From positions 20,596,001 through 20,660,000 of the forward strand of contig NC_092592.1 in the NCBI RefSeq assembly GCF_047663525.1: a stretch of DNA of 64,000 nt, written 5' to 3'. Below the pieces are notes generated by a model. The model saw only the letters and a list, made by a program, of their open reading frames with translations. It was not told the origin of the DNA and did no database searches. A program made the translations under genes and the position numbers. The number at the start of each line of letters is the position of its first letter. The stretch's first letter is position 1. Shown in pieces: positions 51,101 through 60,442 of this stretch. Origin of the DNA: Anas platyrhynchos (Eukaryota > Chordata > Aves > Anseriformes > Anatidae).

Positions 51101-53576
51101 TAAATGCCCCACGGAAGCCAAGAGCTAATAACCAGCTTCATTCAATTCCCAGTCACATTATTATCCAATCTGCCAGAGGCATTAATATTCAGAGGTGAGC
51201 CGGGCGGGAGGGCAGGGGCGCGGGGAGCGGCACACAAAGGGGAGGCGCGGTGCGGCGAGGCTGGCCTCGCAAATCCTTTCTCCGGCTGCCTGAAGCCCCC
51301 AGCCCTGCTTCAGCCCCGTGCTGACCAGAGATGTTTTTTCCCCCAGCCCTGAGGCTGACTGTGATGCTGGTCAGTGGAGGCAGAGGGCAAGCTGATGGTA
51401 GCCCAGCACCGTGCTCCCCGTGCCCCCTGCCAAAAGCCAGGTCCCAGGCCTGGCTCAGCTCGGTGTCCTCGGACCCCAGCATCCCGTGACAAGTGGGGAC
51501 CTCCCCCCTGCAGCCAGGCCCTGAGCAAACAGCAAGGTCCCATGCTCAAATGGCCAGATAACCGCCGAGCCCGTGCAGAGATGCTGCAGCCTCCTGCTCC
51601 CGACCCTGCAGCCTCATCCCGCTGCCTTCCCGAAGCGGGGCGCATGGTGTGAGGCCACCAGCGATCCCCACGGGGGACTTCATTCCCAGCCCAGGACCTC
51701 CCCTGTCCCCAGAGCCAGGGCACATGTGCCAGGTCACGAGACAGAACTCATGTCCCCGGCTCATCTCATCTTCCTTTTGGAGCTGTCTCCTAGATCGGGT
51801 TTCTGGCTTTTTCTTTTTGGCAGTCTCCAAAGTCAGCCTCACCTCTCAATCTCGGGGTTTTGGGTAGCATCTGACGATAGAAAAGATGCCGCTCTTTTTG
51901 CCGACTCCCCACAGGGTACACAAACCAACACTTGGCAATTCAGTGGAAGTTTTTAGCTCTAATAATTGCCTGAATTAAGCCCTTTGAGAAATGCAACACT
52001 TTTAAACCAGTGCAGGAGCGCTCAGTTACCGGGACGTAGGTGGGTTTCATGGGGAGAGCCCAGCCTGCAGGTCTTGTGCAATCCCAGTAACACGAGGAAA
52101 AACACTGCCCTTGCCCACAGCCCCCTCCGGGACACCAGGGACAGCCATCTCCTGCGAGGGCTCTCGATAGGGAGCACCGGGCATGCTGCGGCCATTTGCT
52201 AACGAAAACCAAACCCTGCCCCGTTTCTGCAAACATTTGTGGAGCCTGAGAGCAGCTCCCGTGCCCTGCTGGTCCCTCTGGAGCCAGCAGGCAGCTCTTT
52301 GTCCCTCACAGCAAGGCATGACCGACGCCTGAGCAAACACCCATCCCTCCGGCTCACCGGCACGCCACGGGAGCGGGGGGCTCGGGGAGACCCCGGTGCC
52401 ATCGCCAAAAACGCCGTCCTTTTTCCTCCTTTGGAAGCTGGGACAGGAACACGGGGCACGCTCCCGAGAGCCCCCTTCCTAAACTGCTGCGTTCAGCATC
52501 CCTCCAACTGGCGGAGGGCACGAAGCCACCCCAGCCGGGCACCCCGCAGGGCACAGAGCGGGACCCCCCGATCCGGCTGGGGAACACCGAGGTGGGCGCA
52601 TCCCCGGGGCGCTGCGGCCGGGGGCTCGCTCCCGCACCCCCACAGCCTCCCCCGCCGAGCCGAGCCGGCTGGGAGCGGAGTGCGGAGCCGGGGGGGGGGG
52701 GCCGCCCGTCCCAGCCCGTCCCGCTCAGCTGTCCGGGGGCTCCGGGCCGACAGGTGTGCCCCCCTCGGCGGCACCGGCCCGGGGCCCCGCCGCCCCCCCG
52801 AGCCGGCTCCAGCAGCTGCAGCGCAGCCCCCCCGGCTCTCCCCCCGCCGCCCAGAGAGCTCCGGGGCGCCGCTCCGCTGCCTGCCCGCGGCCGGAGCCCG
52901 ACAGCCGGCTCTGCCCGGAGCCTCCCCCCGGGGGCCGGCCGGCTCTCTCGCTCCCGGTCGGGACCCCCGGCGGCGACGGCCCCCGGGAGCCCCCGGCAGC
53001 CCGGGGCAGGTTCGCCCCGTCGGCGGGGGCCGGGCTCGCCCTCTCCCCGGAGCTGCAGGGAGGTCGGCCGCGCTGTAAACAGGCGGCAGCCCGTTACATA
53101 AATATCATTTATCCAGCTGTCCAGAAGCCGTCGGGCCGCCTTCCTTTTCCCAGGCGGTGTCTCCCCGCTCCCCCGGACCCTGCAGACAGCCGATCCGGCA
53201 GCCCGTTATTTACGGCGAGCCCCGGCTAATTTAAACAGCCCCTGCCCCGCTCTCCCGAGTGGAAAATGCCTAAGTTTAGCAACCGCCAGGCGCTCCGGGA
53301 GGGGCCCGCGGCGGCCCCGAGGGGGCGGCCGGGGCTGCGGCGCTCCGGCGGCGGGCGGCCCGGGGAGCAGCTCCACCGCGCACGGAGCCCGGGGCCGCTG
53401 CCGGAGCTCGGGGCAGCTCCCGGTGCGCCCGCCGCCCCCGGGGGTGCCGGGATGGGGTTGCCGAGCCCGCGGAGCCGGGCGGAGCGCCCCGAGCCGCCCC
53501 GCCGGGGATGCTCTGGCTCCGCCGCCGGTTTCGGCGGGGAGCGGGGGGAGGAAGCGGGGCCGGGAGGGGCACTTAC

Positions 53577-53757
53577 GGCGGCTCCAGGCGCGGGCTCGGC
53601 TGCTGGGCGGCCTCAGTCCTGCGAGCGGGGCGAAGCTGCTGCCCCCCGCCCCGCCGCCCGGGCTGCTCCGCCGCCGTCGGCGAGTAAATCCCGGGGCTGG
53701 GCGGGCACTCGGCGCCTCGCTGCCGGCCCGCGGCTCACGGGGAGGGCGCCGGCCGAC
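53577..53757 (-). other. PITX3: proposed non-coding exon 1 of PITX3
   Basis: On the minus strand a strong donor CGCCG|GTAAGTGCC lies at 53576. Upstream, a TATA-like CATAAAG at 53790-53784 would place the start near 53755-53760, giving an exon of about 180 nt. It would splice to the acceptor at 41425. Both ends are inferred. Confidence 0.45.
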
Positions 53758-53929
53758 TGCCTGCCATTCACCCCGGCCATTCACTTTATGGCGGCCGGCC
53801 GGCGCCCCCCGCCAGCTGCACCGGGCGCCCCGCTCCCGCCCGCCCCATTCCAGCTGCGCGACCGCCGCCGCCCGCCCCGTCCAGCGCCGCCCGCCCCGCC
53901 CCCGCCCCGCGCCCCGCCCTCCAGCCCGG

Positions 53930-53990
53930 CGCGACCAATCGCAGCGCGCCTCATTTGCATCCCGCCGCGCCCCGGCTCGCGGATTGGCTG
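53930..53990 (-). promoter_or_regulatory. PITX3: PITX3 upstream promoter: octamer between opposed CCAAT boxes
   Basis: CCAAT on the plus strand at 53935-53939, octamer ATTTGCAT at 53953-53960 and ATTGG (CCAAT on the minus strand) at 53983-53987, all within 53 bp of otherwise CpG-rich DNA about 200 bp upstream of the proposed start. Confidence 0.5.
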
Positions 53991-54380
53991 AGGCGCGCGG
54001 CGGGCCTCGCCCGGCCCGCGTTGGCCACGCCCCGTCCCGGCAGCGCGGGTGCTGCCGCCGTCGGCGCCGCGCCAGGGCCGGGGGAGCGGCGGCGCCGTCG
54101 GGGGCACGGGCACGGCACCGGCACCGGCACCGGGCGCTGCTCCGGGCCGTGCCCTGCCCGCTCCGCTCCGCAGCTCGCCGGCCCCGTGCCTCCCGTCCGC
54201 CCCACCGCCGGGCACCGACGGCTCCGGCCCCGAGGTGTCCGCCCCGGGATCTCCGCCCCGCCGTCGGGGCTGAGGCTCGGGGCAGGCGGCTCCTCTCCCT
54301 GCCGGGATCCTGCAGGAGCTGGAGCGGGCTCGGCCCCGCCGTCGGGCCCCGGGGTTTCCTCGGGGTCATTTCCCTGGCAG

Positions 54381-57300
54381 CGTGCCGCCGGTTTATGGTG
54401 CCAAAGGTCCCCGCGGGCTCTCCCCCCGACGTGTTCTGGAGCTTAGGGGATGTTAACCCCGGTGATTTACGAGCTGTATGGATGTGATGTATGGAGGGCA
54501 AGCGCGGGCAAAGCGGCACAGGATATCAGGAGGGGTTAAGCAGACACGGGCGTTACAAATTATGGTTCAGAACCACACACAAACACGTTAATTCAGTAGA
54601 AGTGTGGAGAGTTTGAGAAGAGCTGGCAATGCTGACATGCTCGTGAGAAATTACCGTGTTTTTATAAGGGTGGCACTCTGAGGTTTGTGTCTGCCCTGCT
54701 GCTTTTGGCCTGCCAGAAGTGACAGCAAACGAGAGCACAGCTTTTCCCATCCCCGACTTTAACCCATCCCGGCACAGGCTCCTCTCCATCAGGAGAAGCA
54801 GGCGCAGCACGGCAGCATTAGCACTTTCCCGGGACAGTCCATCCCTATCACCACGTGCCTCAGGGAAGCTGAAAACCCAGCTCCCGGGCTGCGGCAATGG
54901 AGGGTGGTGCTTTGAACTGCCTGCCTTCCCCTCCAGACCTTTCCCCGTGCGTAGCCTGCAGCAAATACAATTAGTGCTTATGCTTTAAAGTAGTAATGAA
55001 GCAAAGGTATTTTTAGCTATTTCCTTCAGGCAACTGGAAATAAGAAGCGGCACCATGTCACAAGCTTGCTCCCAGTGAAGTGCAGCACGAAGACTGCTGG
55101 ATTAGAGGATCTGGGGAGCTGAAGTGGGAGGCTTTCACTAGGACAACCTCCTTGCAACCGCCCTGTTGCATGAATGGTCTCTTTGGGAGGGAGGGCTCTA
55201 GCATTTGCTGTTGAAATGTAGTAGCAGCCCTTGTGCTTGGTGCCAAGACTTAGCGGTAGTTCATCTTGTCTTGCCAGCTGGAGGATTCGCTGCTGCAGAA
55301 GAGACCAAGAACTTCACCTGGGTTCAGGAGACAGATGTTACTACTTTGTGTTAATTAGAAAATAGAAGGAGGAAAAAAAAAAAAAAAGCAAAAGCAAACA
55401 AAACCCAGAGCAAACCTGACTCACATCTTGGCAGAGAGATGGGATGTGCAAAAGGAGGGAATTACTCAGCACATTAGACATACTCTACTTTTTACCAGCC
55501 AGGAGGAGTTTGTTCTCTAAGAAAACTCCGTCTCTGCCACAGCCAAATTCAGCCATTCTGCTGCACCTGGAGGGTGGTGGAGTTGTTGATTGTTGACTGT
55601 GGTTTCCACCTTTGTGTCTTAACTAATCTTTTAGCCACGCTGGTGCCATGCCCTCAGATGCTTTGAAGATCAGGAGTGAGACTTGAATATGGCTTTGCCT
55701 CCTGGGATAGGTGGCACGGGGAGCGGAGGGTGGGTTTGATGCGTTCGTGGTGGCCAGGGCTCCCACTGCTGCATGCTCTTCTAGCTGCTATTTGCCAGTG
55801 TTGTGGGCTTCGTGCCCAGGTGTATCACATAGCCGTAGCCTAGCCAAGAGGTGACGAAGATAGGACTGACTGAGGTCAGGCTGCTCCTGCCAAAAAGGCA
55901 TGGCTTCTCGTGGCCAAGCAGAGACAATGGGAAATGTTACATCGGGATGTTTGTCTGCAGAGCTTCACGTCACGGGGAAATGCAGGAGCACTCCTGAGAC
56001 ATGGGGAAGGTAGAACAGCCGGGAGGATGTTTCAGCCCAATGGGACTGCTCTGCAGCTTCAGTGTTGTGCTCTGCAGAGTTTCCAGAGAAGGATTTCAGT
56101 ATTCTCAAGTCTCTCAGTTTAGCTCTGTTGCTTCAGTTGTAGGTCCTGGCCTGAGTGCAGATTGCACCAGATGCAGAACATCAGTTTCCATTTGGAGAGA
56201 CTTCAGCTGGCTGTGGGCTAGCCTCTACCTGAGCTTGCTCTGGAAAGGAGCAGCTGCTGAGAACAACTGCGTTCAGTGTTTAATGGCTTTTTCTTTTTTT
56301 TTTTTTTTTCTTTTTTGGATTCTCAGCTCTGGGGAGAGTAACTGCAAGTAGTTCCTAGCCATGACAACTGCTTCTACCTTCTGAGCCAAATCCCTCTCTT
56401 TGCCTTTTTTCTGGAGACCTCACTGAGCCTTAGAGAAATAGCAAAAGCCTCCATGAGAAGGGGGTGGAAGTTCAACCTCTCCCAGACTATTTAACCTGGT
56501 GGAAAATTCCCGTGTTGCGTGTGCCTGCGTGTCTGAAATCTGGCCTCTGTGGATGACCGCAAACTGGCAGGAGCTGAGCAAGAGTAATGGACCGTGCAAA
56601 GCCGGTCCCGTCCATCAGTGCAGATTGCAGAGGCTGAGGTGGTTGGCAGCACGGATTTGTTATATTCTCATCAAAGCTTGTGGGGAGCACGCTATTGCGC
56701 TGGCAATCTGGTCCCGAACGAAGACTGCCATGAGCAGTTGGAGTGCCCCATGGAAACTGCTCTGTGCAACCAGCTGGCTGCTCGTGTGCCTCCCGTGGAA
56801 GGAGGTGAACTGGAGAAGCAGCTGGGCAAGGGCTGCGTGGAGGATTGTCGCTGTTTGCGGCCCCTCCTTATGCTCCTTGTGGGCTGAGGAGAAACATTCA
56901 AAACAAAAACTCAGCGGAAAGGCTGCATCTTTGTAGCGAGCGTAAAGCCCAGCTTTCCTGATCACACAGCGTGAACCTGGGGGATTTGCCCAGATTGCGC
57001 TGCTCTGATCCTGGGTTTCGCTGTCCTGTGCTGTGTGTAAGGCTCCAATTTGCTCACATGTGGTATGCACACAGCTGTGCACGCCTGTGCTGCCGGATCA
57101 GGCAATCCAGGACCCCAAAGTTCCCCATTGCTGCCGGACCGGGCTGTCAGTGCGGCACTACAGCATCTGCAGGGTTTTCTGTCAGGCCAGGGGGTGCCTG
57201 ATGGCTGAATAACGCAGCGCACAGTGCGTGAGGGTGAACTTGCTTCTCCCCAGACAGCATGGGGCCGCGCTGTATTGTTTTCCTCTCCAGACAATGCAGT

Positions 57301-57625
57301 GCTGGATGGCGAGTAAAAATGCAAAGCACATTGCAATGTTTGCTCTTTATTAATGCACTAAGATGCATTCGGGTGAAGCAGAAGGCTGCGGGCTGGCTGG
57401 GTTTCAAGCCCTGTGACAGGAGCTGCCACGACAGGGGAGCAGGGTGGGCAGAGGGCAAACCACCACCAGCTCGGGGAGCCCCCAGATGGCTGCAGGTACC
57501 GGGGGGCTGCCGGTGCTGCTGCGGCAGGGCAGAAGGGAAGGAGCCAGCAGCCTCCTTGTTGCGCCAGCTGCTTAGGTGGTGGCTTTTTTCTCTGCGGGTG
57601 AGGGTTGTGGTGGGTGCTTGAGCAC
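54381..57625. other. intergenic spacer between the divergent PITX3 and GBF1 promoters
   Basis: Ordinary-composition DNA. Short A and T homopolymers lie at about 55374-55387 and 56294-56309. Open frames up to 145 codons near 56.5-56.9 kb have no recognisable domain. No repeat or RNA gene was recognised. Confidence 0.45.
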
Positions 57626-57627
57626 TT

Positions 57628-57945
57628 ATGTTTTAGGGCAGGGACCAGTTTTGTGTTTTAGGACACTGACCAGTTTTAGGGCAGGGACCAGTTTTTTTGC
57701 TTTTATGTTTTAGGGCAGGGACAAGTTTCATGTTTTAGGACAGGGACCAGTTTTAGGACAGGGACCAGGTTTTTTTTGTTTTTATGTTTTAGGACAGAGA
57801 CCAGTTTAGGGCAAGGACCAGTTTCATGTTTTAGGACAGTGAACACTTTTATGTTTTAGGACTGTGCCCAGTTTCGTGTTTTAGGGCAGTGACCAGTTAC
57901 TTTTGTGTTTATGTTTCAGGACACAGCCCAGCTTTGGGGCAGCCC
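57628..57945. repeat. degenerate minisatellite upstream of the GBF1 promoter
   Basis: About 12 imperfect copies of an 18-bp core, TTTTAGGGCAGGGACCAG with GGGCA/GGACA variants, separated by T-rich spacers often ending in ATG or GTG. Units are 18-36 bp. The last, most diverged unit merges into the CpG island. Confidence 0.85.
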
Positions 57946-57954
57946 CCCCGTGCC

Positions 57955-57988
57955 CGCCCTGCCCTGCCCTGCCCTGCCCTGCCCTGCC
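57955..57988. repeat. (CCCTG)n pentamer repeat
   Basis: Six tandem GCCCT units between the minisatellite and the GBF1 CpG island. Confidence 0.8.
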
Positions 57989-58417
57989 ACCCCCTGAGGG
58001 CCGCTGCCCTTTGCCCCCCCCCGCCTCCCCCACAATGCTTTGCGCGGGCGGCCCTGCCTCCCGGCTCCCTCTCAACCACCCTTGCTGCTCCCCCATCGAC
58101 CTAGCTCCGCCCCCTGTTTGCCGGCTCCCCCCGCGATTGGCTGAGCGCGCCGCTACTTCTACCCTCTCGCCTCTCATTGGCTCCCTCCCGCCTATCCCCG
58201 CAGGGCCCGCCCCTCTCCGCTCGCCCTCCGCGCTCCCCATTGGGCGGCGGGGCCGGCTGGGCCGCCGCGCCGCGCGCGGGTTGGCTGCGCGGGCTGCCCG
58301 TCAGCGCAGTGAGCAGGCAGCGGGTTCGGGTGCGCCCGTTTCCACGTCAGAGCGCAGCGGAGCGGGGCCGGTGGCGGCCGGGGGCCCGCAGGACGCCGCG
58401 GGCAGCAGGGGGGGGCA

Positions 58418-58446
58418 GGGCCGGGCCGGGCCGGGCCGGGCAGGGG
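58418..58446. repeat. (GGGCC)n repeat
   Basis: Four to five tandem GGGCC units just upstream of the proposed GBF1 start region; potentially able to form G-quadruplexes. Confidence 0.75.
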
Positions 58447-59849
58447 GCGGGCACCGGCACCCACCCAGCCCCGGCGCCACCGATGCGCGGAGCGGCCGCC
58501 GAGGGGAGCAGGCGCCGCCATCTTGGATGCGGGGGTCAGTGCCGGGCGGCCGCCGCCTGTCGCGATAGTGTCGCGACGCCACGGCCGGGGAGGGGGGCAG
58601 GGAGGGCGCGGGGGGCTGGTGGGGCGGAGCTGAGGCGGCTCCGGGCCGGTGGGGGAGGGGGGAGGTGAGGGGGGCACGGCGACAGCAGCCCCCCGGCTCT
58701 CGGTGTCGCGACAGGCGCGACTCGCCCGCGACAGGGGCCGCAGGAAGCCGCTGTGCCCACAAGGCCTTCACGTGGGCTCTGTTCCTCCAGGCCTCAGGAG
58801 CCGGCCTTCGGGGAGCGGCTCCAGGCCCGCGGCCTGGCCGTGTCGGGGGCGGCTGTCGAGTGAACTATCGCGACAGGGGCCTCAAAGGGAGGAGGGGGCC
58901 CGGGCAGGAGCCGTCCCGTGGGCTGCGGGGCGGGGGGGGGCTGCACGCTGTGTGTGTGTCAGCATGGCAGCTCCGCGCCGTGTGTCAGTGTGAGGGCCGG
59001 GGCAGGGTCAGGCAGCCGGAGCGGGGCTGCAGGAGCCCCCTCGCCCCTCACCCCAACCCGTCCCCGCTCCCCGCTGCGCCCCACTGCAGCCGCTTCACCG
59101 GGGCTGGGTCCCTCAGCGTGGCTGAGGGCTAAAAGTACCGATAGGAAGAGGTGAGGTGATGGGACCAGCCAGGCTTTTGCTGCTGCCTGTTTGCCAGCAG
59201 CGCTGCAGGTGTTGCCCCGCAGGGAATGCAGCGCTTCCTAAAAGCGTACCTGTGGGAACACCCAGGGAAGAAATCGGGGTTCCTGTGTGCTGGGACAGCG
59301 TGCTTCAGGGCTGAGCAGCGGAGCGTTCAGCGCACGTGTGAGGTCACGTTTGCAGGTGTAGATGTTGCCCTTGTTTTTACGTGAAAGTTTTGCATCTGGT
59401 GCTATTTAAAGAGTCTCAGAAGAGTGGCCGTTCCTGTCCGCAGAGCATTGGCGAAAGCTTTGACAAGTGTGTGGGCGTTAGACTTTGTTGTTCTATGAAA
59501 TTCTCGTGTGTTTACCTTCTTCCAGTCTTCTGACCTTGTTAGCGGTGAGGCCGTGACTGATGACAGCTTCCCTGTTTCTCGAGGTGGGCTGGGCAGCTGC
59601 GCTGGTTTGGAGCTGCCAGTTGAAGCTCCGAGCAGGAGCAAAAGCTGCGGACTGGTCTGTAGGCTTCAGCAGGTGCATGAACCTATTGTGAGAGAGAAAT
59701 AGGACTTTGTGCGGGATTAACCGAGGAAATGGGAAAATAAAATGCTTCTGAAATGCAATAGGGACTTCTCCTGATTTTTCTGTGTAACTCAAGACCACAG
59801 AAGTTCATCCAGGTGTTCCCATGCTGATTCCGCTGTCTTCTGTGTGATT

Positions 59850-60010
59850 AAAAATTCCTTTTGAGAAAGGCATCCCATCTTGATCTGAAGGCACCAGGAG
59901 CTGGAGGAACCATGGCTTTACTCGGGAGCTCATTTCAGTGTTTATTGATCTTAGCATTAGCAGTTCTGGCAGCCTGTCCAACAGTTATAGGATATCCCAC
60001 TCTTTAGTTC
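59850..60010 (-). mobile_element. possible ancient CR1/L3-type fragment
   Basis: The wording CATCTTGATCTGAAGGCACC, then CAGGAGCTGGAGGAACCATGG, resembles the 3' end of old amniote CR1/L3-type elements as I remember them, in minus orientation. It is heavily diverged, without octamers and with unclear ends. Low confidence. Confidence 0.3.
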
Positions 60011-60423
60011 ATACTCTTCTGACATGAACCCTGTTTAGCATTTTTTTTTTTTTGTAGGTTGAACAAACATTTAATGGTTTTGTTTGACTACCCCCAGGTG
60101 TTCCTAAACCCAGTGCATCACCCAGTGCTGGTCTGGTAAATCTTTTAACTTTCTCTGAAGCTTCAGAGCATTACTTTCAATTTTACAACTTTTTTTCAGT
60201 ATAGAACATCTACACTAAGCTCTGAAGTGAGAGCAGTTGTTGCTTGAATGCTGAAATTGTCTTGACAGTTGAAAAAGGGTAAGCTTCAGGAAGTACAGAG
60301 TTTGGAGAAGATATTTCCATCCTTGAAATAAACTTTTAAACGGTTTTACAGGGTGGATGATGCTTTTGCTGAGTCCAACTCGCAAAGCGAATCTCCCTGA
60401 AAATAGTTCTCTGGTCTTTTTTG

Positions 60424-60442
60424 CCCCCCCCCCCCCCCCCCC
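60424..60442. repeat. 19-bp poly(C) run
   Basis: An uninterrupted C homopolymer (poly(G) on the minus strand) in GBF1 intron 1. Its length may be uncertain because sequencing of such runs is error-prone. Confidence 0.85.

Larger units (their letters stand above)
41700..53576 (-). other. PITX3: long PITX3 intron 1 with enhancer-like islands
   Basis: About 12 kb between the proposed non-coding exon 1 donor (53576-53571) and the coding exon. No coding exon was recognised. Several AT-rich, motif-dense islands stand out from the G/C-richer background: 43270-43560, 44240-44470, 45825-45875, 46200-46350, 47075-47165, 47860-48150 and 51095-51200. They look like conserved non-coding elements in wording, but conservation cannot be tested here. 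Confidence 0.5.
52450..54380. promoter_or_regulatory. PITX3: large CpG island at the PITX3 5' end
   Basis: Nearly 2 kb of extreme CpG density, with many GC boxes. It contains the proposed non-coding first exon and core promoter of PITX3. The very long overlapping open frames on both strands here are expected from stop-poor GC-rich DNA and are not called as genes. Confidence 0.7.
57940..59130 (+). promoter_or_regulatory. GBF1: CpG island promoter and non-coding first exon region of GBF1
   Basis: A CpG island with three ATTGG boxes (58136-58140, 58176-58180, 58239-58243) and an exact YY1-type motif GCCGCCATCTTG at 58514-58525, which usually sits just inside the first exon. A donor-like GGAG|GTGAGG follows with the intron starting at 58665. 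An earlier alternative is GGGG|GTCAGT near 58533. No ATG-led exon is needed because GBF1 coding starts in exon 2. The exact start site cannot be fixed. Confidence 0.65.

Noticed and set aside
52239-54519. Very long open frames on both strands (up to 437 codons minus, 354 plus)
   Set aside because: They overlap each other in several frames within an extreme CpG island, are made almost only of Arg, Pro, Ala and Gly, and contain no recognisable domain. Stop codons are rare in such DNA by composition alone.
56499-56936. 145- and 97-codon overlapping frames between PITX3 and GBF1
   Set aside because: Two frames on the same strand overlap and a third opposes them. No domain or exon borders can be supported.
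57903-58771. Long frames in the GBF1 island (up to 221 codons)
   Set aside because: Pro/Ala/Arg-rich frames in a CpG island with repeats. GBF1 translation clearly starts in the exon at 62928.
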